59,956 bases of DNA from Candidatus Coproplasma stercoravium (GTDB lineage: Bacteria > Bacillota > Clostridia > Christensenellales > Borkfalkiaceae): positions 1-59,956 of the forward strand of contig DVFR01000030.1 of assembly GCA_018713165.1 (NCBI GenBank). The letters are read 5' to 3'. Position 1 is the first letter of the stretch. Each line of letters starts with the position of its first letter. The position numbers and the translations under genes were made by a program. Of this stretch, positions 7,100-15,233 are shown one piece after another. The notes below the pieces were generated by a model. It saw only the letters and a list, made by a program, of their open reading frames with translations. It made no database searches and was not told the origin of the DNA.

Positions 7100-8794
7100 A
7101 TGGAGCTCAATTACGAAATTTTACAGTTTTACGCCTACAAAAAAATAATCAAGCGCAAGCAGATTAAAGGCATTTACGACGACTGCATGCGCCTCAATAT
7201 GCCCATCGAAAGCTACATGATAGCAAAGGGCTACTGCACGCAGGTAACGGCGCTCGCCGCGCTCGGCGAATTTTTCTGCATGCCCTACTGCGAAATGGAC
7301 ATGCTCGAACCCGACACCGACCTTATCAAGGACGTAACGCTCGCTTTTTTGCGCAAGCACAAGGTCGTGCCCGTATCGTTCGATAAAAAGAAGGGTGTAA
7401 TGCTCTTCGCCGTCGCGCGTCCGCTCGATTTGTCGGCGATGTCCCTTCTGAGCCAGATTTATATCGGGCCGAAAGACTTTATCCTGGTGCCTGCGGTGCA
7501 GGTGGACATCTTCGTCGATTCGATTGTCGCCGTGCGCTCCACCGCGAGCGCGCTCAAAGATTTGCAGGAGAACAGGGATAAGGAACTCATAAGTTCCGCC
7601 GCCGACATGCCCGTAAATCTCATCGACAAGGACGACGACGTTTTAAACAATCCCGCTGTCCGCCTCGTCGATTCGATTATAAAGGAGGCTATACCCTTCC
7701 GCGCGAGCGACATTCACATAGAGCCGTTTGAAAAGGCGGTTAAGGTGCGCTACCGTATCGACGGCGACCTTCAGCTCCGCGCAGAATTCCCGATTGAAAA
7801 CTACCCCGCAATCTGCGCAAGGCTCAAAATTCTCTCGGGCATATCCATAGCCGAACGCCGCGTCCCGCAGGACGGGCGCATAAGCATGACGATAAACGGC
7901 ACCGACTACGACTTCCGCGTATCCACGCTTCCCACGGTGTACGGCGAAAAGTTCGTCGTGCGTATTCTCGATAAAACGTCCTTCAACTGGACGCGCTCCG
8001 AACTCGGCTTCACCGACGAGGAGAACGAAACGATAAATAAAATTCTCGCCCATTCCTACGGCATAGTTCTGCTTACCGGCCCCACGGGCTGCGGCAAATC
8101 GACCACGCTCTATTCCTTCTTAAAGGAGATAAACAAGCCCGAAGTAAACGTGATAACGGTAGAGGACCCCGTCGAATATACGCTCCACGGCGTAAACCAG
8201 GTTCAGGTCAATTTAAAGGCGAACTTAACCTTTGCAAGCGCGCTGAGGAGCATTCTCCGCCAGGACCCCGATATCATAATGGTCGGCGAAATCCGCGACG
8301 AAGAGACCGCCGAAATAGCTGTCCGTGCGGCAATCACGGGTCATCTCGTGTTCTCCACGCTGCATACCAACGACGCGCCGGGCGCCGTTATAAGGCTTGA
8401 GGACATGAAGGTGAACGACTATCTCGTTGCCGACGCGGTGGTGGGCGTAATAGCCCAAAGGCTTGTAAAGAGGCTTTGCCCCATGTGCCGCAAGCGCGGC
8501 AGGTCAAACGAATCTGAAATGCGCATTCTCGGCGTAACCGAGCCCGTTTCGGTATTCCGTCCGCAGGGTTGCCAGTTCTGCGACAACACCGGCTATAAAG
8601 GGCGAATCGCCGTTCACGAGATTATGTATATGACCGATAAGCTCCGCGCCGCGATAATTGCGGGCACGCCCGCAGAGCGCCTGCGCGAAATAGCGCAGGA
8701 GGAGGGTATGGTCAATCTTTGGGACAGTTGCAAACAGCTCGTGTATAAGGGCGTCACCGACGTCACCGAACTCATGACTCTCTTCGACGATTGA
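7100..8794 (+). CDS. pilB: Type IV pilus assembly ATPase PilB
   Basis: 564 residues. N-terminal MshEN/GSPII_E-like domain (about 1-150), then the GspE ATPase: Walker A GPTGCGKST near residue 327, Asp box, Walker B IIMVGEIRDEETAEIAVRAA near 392, His box GHLVFSTLHTND, and the zinc-binding cysteines CPMC...CQFC (about 460-494) typical of PilB/GspE extension motors rather than PilT. AAGGAGG precedes the ATG. Last gene of the operon; a terminator follows. No PilT retraction motor is encoded nearby, so the fibre may be a non-retracting pseudopilus, or pilT lies elsewhere. Confidence 0.96.
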   Translation: MELNYEILQFYAYKKIIKRKQIKGIYDDCMRLNMPIESYMIAKGYCTQVTALAALGEFFCMPYCEMDMLEPDTDLIKDVTLAFLRKHKVVPVSFDKKKGVMLFAVARPLDLSAMSLLSQIYIGPKDFILVPAVQVDIFVDSIVAVRSTASALKDLQENRDKELISSAADMPVNLIDKDDDVLNNPAVRLVDSIIKEAIPFRASDIHIEPFEKAVKVRYRIDGDLQLRAEFPIENYPAICARLKILSGISIAERRVPQDGRISMTINGTDYDFRVSTLPTVYGEKFVVRILDKTSFNWTRSELGFTDEENETINKILAHSYGIVLLTGPTGCGKSTTLYSFLKEINKPEVNVITVEDPVEYTLHGVNQVQVNLKANLTFASALRSILRQDPDIIMVGEIRDEETAEIAVRAAITGHLVFSTLHTNDAPGAVIRLEDMKVNDYLVADAVVGVIAQRLVKRLCPMCRKRGRSNESEMRILGVTEPVSVFRPQGCQFCDNTGYKGRIAVHEIMYMTDKLRAAIIAGTPAERLREIAQEEGMVNLWDSCKQLVYKGVTDVTELMTLFDD

Positions 8795-8863
8795 GCTGCA
8801 TAGTTGAACGTCAAGTGTATTTAAAATAGTGCAAAATGGAATAATGTTAAGGATATAATGCTG

Positions 8864-8892
8864 AAAAAGCGGCGCAACAGCGCCGCTTTTTT
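8864..8892 (+). terminator. Rho-independent terminator of the pilus operon
   Basis: AAAAAGCGGCGC-AACA-GCGCCGC followed by TTTTTT, 70 nt after the pilB stop. Confidence 0.9.
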
Positions 8893-8988
8893 GTATAGCG
8901 AAATTTTGATTAGCTTAAAATGAAGTTTATTTTGCTATATAGCTCTGATTATATAACAAAAATATATTCTTCTTTACCGTTACTATTT

Positions 8989-9579
8989 TTATTGAGAGAT
9001 AATTGCCTTTTTCATTGCAAACTTGCGCAAAAACAATTTTTCTTCGATAAGCGATACGGCTAAATGTACGACCATGCCAAAGCCGAACATCATAATAATT
9101 ACGTCCATAGTGAATGTTATAGCATTTGTTAAATACAATATGTAAAACGTTCCGTAGTATACAACGTTTATAATTAATGAATTTATTGCGTTGTAACCTG
9201 TATTTCCCAAACCTATAAAAATATTATCTATCACTGCACAGCATGCATAGCCGTCCGATACGATATAGTCTATCTCGTTCATGTGGTGCAGGTCTTTGAT
9301 TAAACCGATATACAGTTTGTCCGCGACTTTCATATCGAATTTCTTTACGGTACGGAGCGCCTGCAAAGCGATCATCTCGCCCATGAGTTTGACGTTTTCG
9401 GCGGAGATTACCTCTTTGAATAATTCGCCTTCGTTGCGATACTTTCCGTTTGAGAACTTTGTTACCAACATTTCCATCTTTACGCCTCTGAATTTGTATT
9501 TGCCTTTTTCGGGCAAAAGGCGAAGGTGCATAGGACGGTGAAAGTGCGTTGCAATGGAAATATAGTCTGCGGAAGTCAA
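8989..9579 (-). CDS. Orphan protein with C-terminal membrane segments
   Basis: Family not recognised. 196 residues from a TTG; there is no ATG near the start and the frame stays open only about 17 codons further upstream, so the gene may be a truncated remnant. Residues 1-110 look soluble with a helical part (KLMGEMIALQALRTVKKFDMKVADKLYIG); residues 110-180 contain two or three hydrophobic stretches (SLIINVVYYGTFYILYL; FTMDVIIMMFGFGMVVHL), and the end is basic. The DNA is visibly AT-richer than its neighbours and it lies just downstream of a tRNA gene, the usual place for integrated elements. A hairpin with T-tract on its own strand lies directly upstream. Confidence 0.4.
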   Translation of the reverse strand: MTSADYISIATHFHRPMHLRLLPEKGKYKFRGVKMEMLVTKFSNGKYRNEGELFKEVISAENVKLMGEMIALQALRTVKKFDMKVADKLYIGLIKDLHHMNEIDYIVSDGYACCAVIDNIFIGLGNTGYNAINSLIINVVYYGTFYILYLTNAITFTMDVIIMMFGFGMVVHLAVSLIEEKLFLRKFAMKKAIISQ

Positions 9580-9632
9580 CGGGACAAAGCCAAAATCGTT
9601 GCGTACAGGTCGGAAATTGCCTCATAGACAGC

Positions 9633-9671
9633 AAAAAGAGCCGAGCAAGGGAAAATTCCTTACTCGGCTCT
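9633..9671 (-). terminator. Terminator-type hairpin upstream of the orphan gene
   Basis: AGAGCCGAG/CTCGGCTCT with an inner AAGG/CCTT; on the minus strand it ends in CTCTTTTTG. It would end transcription coming from the tRNA side before the orphan gene. Confidence 0.65.
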
Positions 9672-9812
9672 GAAAGTCCTTTATAGGTGTTTTCGGCGAC
9701 GATTTTGCGACCGTTGACGTCCGCGAGGAACTATGCTACCATAGCCGACCGAAAAAGCAAATTCGGGGGGATACGGAATACAGCAAGCAAAACGGCTGTT
9801 ATTTCAAATCAG

Positions 9813-9869
9813 AAAAGAAAATACCCAGCCAAAACTCTTTGTCTGTGACAAATAAGTTCGACTGGGTAT
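9813..9869 (-). terminator. Terminator of tRNA-Ala
   Basis: On the minus strand ATACCCAG pairs with CTGGGTAT (9862-9869 with 9821-9828), with an inner TTTGTC/GACAAA hairpin, followed by TTTCTTTTCT. It starts 4 nt after the tRNA 3' end. Confidence 0.75.
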
Positions 9870-9873
9870 CGTG

Positions 9874-9949
9874 TGGTGGAGCATAGCAGGTTCGAACTGC
9901 TGACCTCTACACTGCCAGTGTAGCGCTCTACCAACTGAGCTAATACCCC
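9874..9949 (-). tRNA. tRNA-Ala (anticodon GGC)
   Basis: 76 nt including an encoded CCA end. Acceptor stem GGGGTAT/ATGCTCC, D-arm TAGCTCAGTTGGTAGAGC, anticodon stem CTACA/TGTAG around the loop CTGGCAG (anticodon GGC, reads GCC/GCU), T-arm with GTTCGAAC. All arms fold in the standard cloverleaf. Confidence 0.96.
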
Positions 9950-10166
9950 ATGCCCATATATTATATCAAAAACATACGCCTTTGCACAAGCATTTTTATG
10001 CTCCGTTTCCCGATTTTTTGTTTTTCGTCGTATATTTTCTCTCCGTTTTATTTGTCTGTCATCAAATATCAAAATGATAATATAAAACAAAAAAGTGGTA
10101 GCATATATCTATTTATGATAGTTTAAATATATTTTCACTTATTTTTTGCGAATATTTTCCGAAACA

Positions 10167-10194
10167 TTGACATATCGACAAAATGCTATATAAT
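10167..10194 (+). promoter_or_regulatory. Sigma-A type promoter of the AEC transporter
   Basis: TTGACA at 10167-10172, 16-nt spacer, TATAAT at 10189-10194; the only gene downstream starts at 10240. Confidence 0.75.
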
Positions 10195-10239
10195 AAAAAT
10201 GTACTAAACAAACAACGTATTTTTTGGAGGTTTCCTGAG

Positions 10240-11322
10240 TTGTTCGAAATTTTTATGACCGCCGTAAACGCGATTGTGCCGATTGTGCTCCTGATTGTGC
10301 TCGGCTACGTGTTAAAGCGCATCAAGTTCCTTACGGGCGAGTTTCTCAAAATCGGCAACAAGCTCGTGTTCAACGTCTGCCTGCCGTGCATGCTGTTCAT
10401 CAATATTTACAATATTGAAGATTTGTCGTCGGTAGATTGGGGACTCGTCATCTATTCGGTGATTGCCGTATTCGTAATTTTCGGCATAGGTCTTGTAGTA
10501 AGTATCCTTACGACCAAAGACAACCGCCGCAGGGGCGTAATTTTGCAGTGCTGCTACCGCAGTAACTTTGCAATAATCGGCATTTCGCTCGCCGCCGCCC
10601 TCGCAGGTTCCGCCGTAGGCGCGGAGGAGACGGTAAACGGCGTCGTTGCAATAATTCAGGCCTTCACCATTCCAATCTTCAACATTCTTGCCGTAATTTC
10701 GCTGTCTATCTTCGTCGGCAGGCCCGAAGCCCAGCTCGATGAAAACGGCATGCTCGTAAAATCGGCAAGCCACCATACCGACGTTAAAAAGATTCTCTTA
10801 AACATAGTAAAGAATCCCCTCATAATCGGCATAGTAATCGGGCTCGTATTCCTCGGGTTGCGCTATGCAGAGATTGCAATCTGGGGCAGCCCCGCTCCTT
10901 TCACGATAAAGGACGACCTTACATTCATTTACGATACCCTCGACGACCTCAAATCCATCGCAACGCCGCTCGCGCTCATCGTGCTCGGCGGCCAGTTCGA
11001 GTTCTCAGCCGTAAAGGGTATGTCGAAGGAGATAATCGTCGGCACCGTGTTCAGAATTGTAATCGCGCCCCTTCTCGGCGTTGGCTGTGCGGTGCTTTTA
11101 AGCGAATTCACTCCGCTTCTCAACTTCGGTCAGACGGAATACCCCGCGCTCATCGCACTCTTCGGCACGCCCGTTGCGGTATCCAGCGCGATAATGGCGG
11201 GGGAGATGGGCAACGACGAACAGCTCGCCGGTCAGCTCGTCGTATGGACGAGCATCTGCTCAATCGTAACCCTGTTTGCCACGGTATTCCTGTTGATGTC
11301 GTTTGGACTTCTGGCGGTGTAA
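10240..11322 (+). CDS. AEC family (auxin efflux carrier-like) transporter
   Basis: 360 residues with about ten hydrophobic helices in two five-helix halves, split by a polar loop near residues 175-195. The opening AIVPIVLLIVLGYVLKRIKFL and the KLVFNVCLPCMLFINIYN segment with paired prolines/cysteines are typical of AEC carriers (PF03547), which export or exchange small carboxylates such as malate. I chose the TTG at 10240 because GGAGG lies 9 nt upstream; a longer frame from 10183 would start inside the promoter. The next gene (a pectin-type hydrolase) starts 1 nt after the stop, so a role in organic acids from sugar-acid use is possible but inferred. Confidence 0.85.
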   Translation: MFEIFMTAVNAIVPIVLLIVLGYVLKRIKFLTGEFLKIGNKLVFNVCLPCMLFINIYNIEDLSSVDWGLVIYSVIAVFVIFGIGLVVSILTTKDNRRRGVILQCCYRSNFAIIGISLAAALAGSAVGAEETVNGVVAIIQAFTIPIFNILAVISLSIFVGRPEAQLDENGMLVKSASHHTDVKKILLNIVKNPLIIGIVIGLVFLGLRYAEIAIWGSPAPFTIKDDLTFIYDTLDDLKSIATPLALIVLGGQFEFSAVKGMSKEIIVGTVFRIVIAPLLGVGCAVLLSEFTPLLNFGQTEYPALIALFGTPVAVSSAIMAGEMGNDEQLAGQLVVWTSICSIVTLFATVFLLMSFGLLAV

Positions 11323-11323
11323 T

Positions 11324-12859
11324 ATGAAAGTGCTTTCGATAACGGCGCGCAGCGCCTCTTTTACGACTGAATGTAACAGTGCATACTATGCTCCCGCGCC
11401 CTTCGACGTCCTTTTAAACGGCGAAACGGCAGTTAAGGGCGAGGAGAAGAATGTTTTCTCGCTCTTCAATCTCACTCCCGACACGGAGTACATACTCGAA
11501 GCGCGCGGCGAAAAACTCTCCTTTAAAACGGCGTGCGAAACTTCGTTTCTTAGCGTAAAGGACTTCGGCGCGGCGGGCGACGGTCTGCGCGACGATACTC
11601 CCTCTTTTTCAGCCGCTGTTGCATGCGCCGAAGAGGGCAGCACGATATACGTTCCCGCCGGCGATTATCGCATAAAGCCCGTGTTTTTAAAGAGCGGAAT
11701 AACTCTTTGGCTCGATAAAGGCGCGCGCCTCGTCGGCGAAACCGACCGCACGAAATATCCCGTTCTTCCCGCCGTCGCGGGCGAGGGGAAATCGCGCCGC
11801 AACTTCGGCACGTGGCAGGGGGAGGAGGCAAACTGCTTTGCCTCCATGCTCACCGCAATCGGCTGCCGCGACGTAGCGGTGATAGGCGAAGGCGTGATAG
11901 ACGGCAACGCGCAGAACTCCGACTGGTACGTAAACCACAGGGTAATGCGCATAGCGTGGCGCCCCCGCGGCGTGTTCTTCAACCGTTGCGAGAACGTGCT
12001 CATGCAGGGCGTAACCGTGCGCGACACGCCCTCGTGGAACGTGCATCCCTATTTCTGCAAAAACGTAAAGCTGTATAATCTCAGCCTGTACAATATACCG
12101 TCCATGCCCACGACGGACGGCATCGACCCCGACTGTTGCGAGGGGGTCGACATTGCGGGCGTAAATATCTCCGTCGGCGACGACTGTATAGCGATAAAGT
12201 CGGGCACGCTCGAGCTTGCCCGCCGCTATAAAACGCCCTGCAGGGACATAAAAATAACCGATTGCCTCATGGAATGCGGCCACGGCGGCGTAGTGTTCGG
12301 CAGCGAAAGCTCGGGCGGAATCGAAAACGTTCACGTGGAGCGCTGTATCTTCCGCGGCACCGAGCGCGGCTTCCGCATAAAGACGAGGCGCGGCAGGGGC
12401 AGAGTTGGCGAGATAAGCGGCGTCGTATTCAAAAATATTATAATGCAGGACGTAATCACGCCGTTCGTCATAAACATGTACTACAACATGGGCGACCAGA
12501 CGGGGCACACCGAGTACGTCTGGACGACGGAGAAACTGCCCGTCGACGAGCTCACCCCGATTGTCGGCGACTTCGAGTTTTCCGACATGAAGTGTACGGG
12601 CGTGTGCTGCTGCGCGGGCGCGTTCTACGGTCTGCCGGAGGAGCCCATAAAGCGCATAAAGCTTAAAAACGTTAGCTTTGAATTCAACCGCGACTGCCAG
12701 CCCTCTTTCCCCGACATGAAGGAGAAAAACGAGGCTGTAAAGTGCGGCGGACTTTACTTTTTGTTCACCGACAAAGTTGAGCTTGAAAATGTAACCTTTT
12801 CGGGCGTGGAGGGAGAGGAAGTCGTTTGCGAAGGCGTCGGCTCCGTTCACAGAAAGTAA
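11324..12859 (+). CDS. Glycoside hydrolase family 28 (exo-polygalacturonase-like)
   Basis: 511 residues. A fibronectin-III-like N-terminal domain (about 1-75) precedes a right-handed beta-helix that begins VKDFGAAGDGLRDDTPSF. GH28 catalytic motifs are in order: TTDGIDPD (about 262), GDDCIAIKSG (about 285), CGHGG (about 319) and RIKT (about 351); the aspartates and His expected for galacturonan hydrolysis are present. No signal peptide, so it should act in the cytoplasm on imported oligogalacturonides or related rhamnogalacturonan pieces. The start ATG follows the transporter stop by 1 nt. Exact substrate cannot be read from sequence. Confidence 0.9.
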   Translation: MKVLSITARSASFTTECNSAYYAPAPFDVLLNGETAVKGEEKNVFSLFNLTPDTEYILEARGEKLSFKTACETSFLSVKDFGAAGDGLRDDTPSFSAAVACAEEGSTIYVPAGDYRIKPVFLKSGITLWLDKGARLVGETDRTKYPVLPAVAGEGKSRRNFGTWQGEEANCFASMLTAIGCRDVAVIGEGVIDGNAQNSDWYVNHRVMRIAWRPRGVFFNRCENVLMQGVTVRDTPSWNVHPYFCKNVKLYNLSLYNIPSMPTTDGIDPDCCEGVDIAGVNISVGDDCIAIKSGTLELARRYKTPCRDIKITDCLMECGHGGVVFGSESSGGIENVHVERCIFRGTERGFRIKTRRGRGRVGEISGVVFKNIIMQDVITPFVINMYYNMGDQTGHTEYVWTTEKLPVDELTPIVGDFEFSDMKCTGVCCCAGAFYGLPEEPIKRIKLKNVSFEFNRDCQPSFPDMKEKNEAVKCGGLYFLFTDKVELENVTFSGVEGEEVVCEGVGSVHRK

Positions 12860-12870
12860 AAAAATATTTT

Positions 12871-12895
12871 GCGCCGCTTTTTCCGCGGCGCTTTT
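12871..12895 (+). terminator. Terminator after the GH28 gene
   Basis: GCGCCGC-TTTTTCC-GCGGCGC followed by TTTTC. Confidence 0.85.
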
Positions 12896-12941
12896 CTTTT
12901 GTTATAAATGCCTTTCGTTTCGGTATATTATGGGGTCAATT

Positions 12942-12973
12942 AAAAAACGGGAGTAATTGTTGCTCCCGTTTTT
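12942..12973 (-). terminator. Terminator of sigG
   Basis: AAAAAACGGGAG...CTCCCGTTTTT, 23 nt beyond the sigG stop; symmetrical A and T tracts let it work in both directions between the convergent genes. Confidence 0.85.
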
Positions 12974-12995
12974 GCCGTTTATTTCAGTTATTTTT

Positions 12996-13766
12996 TCAGC
13001 CGATTTCTGCCTTAATTCGTTTGAGCGCGTTCTTTTCCAGCCTCGAAACCTGCGCCTGCGAAATTCCCACCTGACCCGAAATTTCCGTCTGGGTCTTGCC
13101 CTCGAAGTAACGCAGGTATAAAATGTGTTTTTCGCGCTCGTCGAGCTTCTGCATGGCCTCATACAGCGCCGCTTTCTCCGTCCACGCCTCGTCGTTGTTC
13201 TTTTCGTCGAAAATCTGGTCCATCAAAAGCAGTGTGTCGCCCGCTTTATTGTAAACGGGGTCGTAGAGCGAAACGGGGTCGGATATCGCGTCGAGCGCGT
13301 ACGCGACTTCCGAAACGGCTATGTGCATCTGTTCGGCAATTCTGTCGTAGGTTACGGCGTCCTCTTTTTCTTCGAGCTTTTCGCGCACCTTTAATATGCG
13401 GTAGGCCGTGTCGCGTATCGAGCGCGAAACGCGCAGCGAGTTTCCGTCGCGTATAAAGCGCTTGATTTCGCCGAGAATCATCGGCACTGCGTAGGTGGAG
13501 AACTTCACGCCGACGGACAGGTCGAAGTTGTCAATCGCCTTTATAAGCCCCACGCAACCCGCCTGAAATACGTCGTCGGCGTTTGCGTTTTTCGACCAGA
13601 ACCTCTTCACGAGCGATAAAACCAGCCGCATGTTGCCTATAATAAACTTGTCGCGCGCGGCGTCGTCGCCCGCTTTCAGCTTTATCATAAGTTCTGTCTG
13701 CTCCTTCGCCGAAAGGAGCGGAAGCCCGGAGGTGTTAACTCCGCAAATATTAACTTTCTGCAACAT
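12996..13766 (-). CDS. sigG: Forespore sigma factor SigG
   Basis: 256 residues, about the length of Bacillus SigG. The N-terminal KVNICGVNTSGLPLLS box is specific for SigG. Region 2 follows (GNMRLVLSLVKRF, DVFQAGCVGLIKAIDNFDLSVGVKFSTYAVPMILGEIKRFIRD), then region 3 and region 4 with the helix-turn-helix EISGQVGISQAQVSRLEKNALK. It directs late forespore transcription, so the organism should be able to sporulate. AGGAGG lies just before the ATG. It stands alone here, not beside spoIIGA-sigE. Confidence 0.96.
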   Translation of the reverse strand: MLQKVNICGVNTSGLPLLSAKEQTELMIKLKAGDDAARDKFIIGNMRLVLSLVKRFWSKNANADDVFQAGCVGLIKAIDNFDLSVGVKFSTYAVPMILGEIKRFIRDGNSLRVSRSIRDTAYRILKVREKLEEKEDAVTYDRIAEQMHIAVSEVAYALDAISDPVSLYDPVYNKAGDTLLLMDQIFDEKNNDEAWTEKAALYEAMQKLDEREKHILYLRYFEGKTQTEISGQVGISQAQVSRLEKNALKRIKAEIG

Positions 13767-13855
13767 TTCTGCCTCCTGTATGTAGCACTCGGATAACCGT
13801 AAGCGCCGTTAAATCGCGCATATGTGCGGGGTAATTGCATTTATCCGCTCTGGTA

Positions 13856-13885
13856 TAGTATGCCTTTGAAATTCTGTTTTTATTC
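13856..13885 (-). promoter_or_regulatory. Possible forespore-type promoter of sigG
   Basis: On the minus strand GAATA (13885-13881) is separated by 16 nt from GGCATACTA (13864-13856). CATACTA fits the SigG-type -10 (CATnnTA) and GAATA its -35, but the spacing between them is longer than usual for SigG, and the SigF -10 fit is only partial. The rest of the 331-nt divergent gap 13767-14097 holds the degV promoter and nothing else I can identify. Confidence 0.3.
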
Positions 13886-13970
13886 GCCGCCGCTATAAAT
13901 TTTTTTGCGCGCGGCGGCGCGCTCTTTTCGTTTAAATTTTAAGCGTGCTATGTAATTTTATGCATATGGA

Positions 13971-14000
13971 TTGACAAAGTAAGAGCGCAGGCGTTATAAT
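13971..14000 (+). promoter_or_regulatory. Sigma-A type promoter of degV
   Basis: TTGACA at 13971-13976, 18-nt spacer, TATAAT at 13995-14000; the gene starts about 100 nt downstream. Confidence 0.75.
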
Positions 14001-14097
14001 TATGCAGAGTTTTTGCGGCGCCGTTATTTTTGCCGTACGCCGTTTGCGTGCGCGGCTGCCGCGGGAGAATTTAAATTAATTAATTTACGGAGAAAAG

Positions 14098-14922
14098 ATG
14101 GTCAGAATAGTAACCGACTCCTCGTCGGAGATTTCGCAGGAAGAGGCAAAGAGGCTGAATATAGAGGTGCTTCCCCTAACAATCATATTCGGCAACGAAC
14201 AATACCGCGACGGGATAGACATTACGTCGGACGAGTTTTACGAAAAACTTGTAACATCTTCTGAATTTCCCACCACGTCGCAGCTCAGCTTCGACGCTTT
14301 AAGCTCGCTGTTTGCCGATGCGAAAGACAAGGGCGACGAGGTGCTCGTCATTTCCATCGCCTCGGCGCTTTCGGGCTCGTGCGAGTGGGCCGTCCGCGCC
14401 GCAAAGGAGAGCGGATACGATAAAATTACCGTGTACGACAGCAAGTGCACGACTTTCATGCTCGAAATTCTGGTGAGAGAGGCTGTGCGCCTGCGCGATA
14501 AAACTGTCGGAGAGATTGTTTCCGCGCTCGATGAACTCCGCCCGAGGATAACGCTGCTCGCCGCGCTCGACACGCTCGAATATCTCAAAAAGGGCGGCAG
14601 AATAAATAAAACGGTGGCGGCGGTGGGCGGCATGCTTAAAATCAAGCCCGTTATAACGGTGTCGGATGAGGGCAAGGTTGAGCTCATTCACAAGAGCATC
14701 GGCATGAACGCTGCGCTCAGATACATATCCGAATGTTATCTCTCGGACAAAAAAGACGAAAATTTTGCCGTGCGCACTATATATTGCATGGACGAGGGCA
14801 ACTGCTCCAAGCTCCGTTCGCTGATAAACGTCAGCGATGCCCCTTACGAAAATATCTGTCCCGCGGTAGGCACGCATATCGGCCCCAAAGCGGCGGGTAT
14901 AGTTTACGTGCGCAAGGCTTAA
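14098..14922 (+). CDS. DegV family fatty-acid-binding protein
   Basis: 274 residues, full DegV (FakB-type) length. Seen: IVTDSSSEIS at the N-terminus, TTSQLSF (the T-S-Q phosphate/carboxylate-binding segment), SGSCEWAVRAA, VYDSKCTTFMLEI, LDTLEYLKKGGRINK and a GTHIGPKAAGIVY end, all family signatures. FakB proteins hold a fatty acid while the kinase FakA phosphorylates it for phospholipid synthesis; no FakA partner is encoded here. GGAG lies 9 nt upstream of the ATG. A second, diverged DegV is at 24913. Confidence 0.92.
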   Translation: MVRIVTDSSSEISQEEAKRLNIEVLPLTIIFGNEQYRDGIDITSDEFYEKLVTSSEFPTTSQLSFDALSSLFADAKDKGDEVLVISIASALSGSCEWAVRAAKESGYDKITVYDSKCTTFMLEILVREAVRLRDKTVGEIVSALDELRPRITLLAALDTLEYLKKGGRINKTVAAVGGMLKIKPVITVSDEGKVELIHKSIGMNAALRYISECYLSDKKDENFAVRTIYCMDEGNCSKLRSLINVSDAPYENICPAVGTHIGPKAAGIVYVRKA

Positions 14923-15119
14923 AAAGTGCGCACGGCGTGGAACTGCGCATAAAACTGCGGTTTCCGGGCTATAAATACCTGTCGGCCGTCGGCTTACGCC
15001 CATAAACCACATTTAACGCAAATTCTCTTTCGGGCGTCGATTCATCGGCGCATTTAACGCGCGCCCGCGCGCAGGTGCGGCGCAGGTACAAATTTACATA
15101 TAAATTTAGTAAAATACCT

Positions 15120-15197
15120 TTGCAATGCGCGCCGAATAATGTTATAATGTATTCATACATAAAATGTATCAAGTATACCCGTGCATAAAATGTATCA
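15120..15197 (+). promoter_or_regulatory. Promoter with two direct repeats (possible operator)
   Basis: TTGCAA at 15120-15125, 17-nt spacer, TATAAT at 15143-15148. Just downstream the 14-mer CATAAAATGTATCA occurs twice (15158-15171 and 15184-15197, 26 nt apart), the position expected for a repressor site on the transcript start. The remaining part of the 311-nt gap 14923-15233 shows no other feature. Confidence 0.5.
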
Positions 15198-15233
15198 GGG
15201 AAAAAGTAATAAAGTGGAGGTCATAAAGCAAAC

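Noticed and set aside
9224-9740. A second minus-strand frame overlapping the orphan gene, running through the hairpin at 9633-9671
   Set aside because: It passes through a terminator-like hairpin and becomes Arg/Gln/Lys-rich where the other frame looks protein-like; more likely a chance frame.
11687-12850. A 387-codon open frame opposite the GH28 gene
   Set aside because: Tyr/Ala/Val-rich composition typical of the antisense frame of biased codons; no ribosome binding site.
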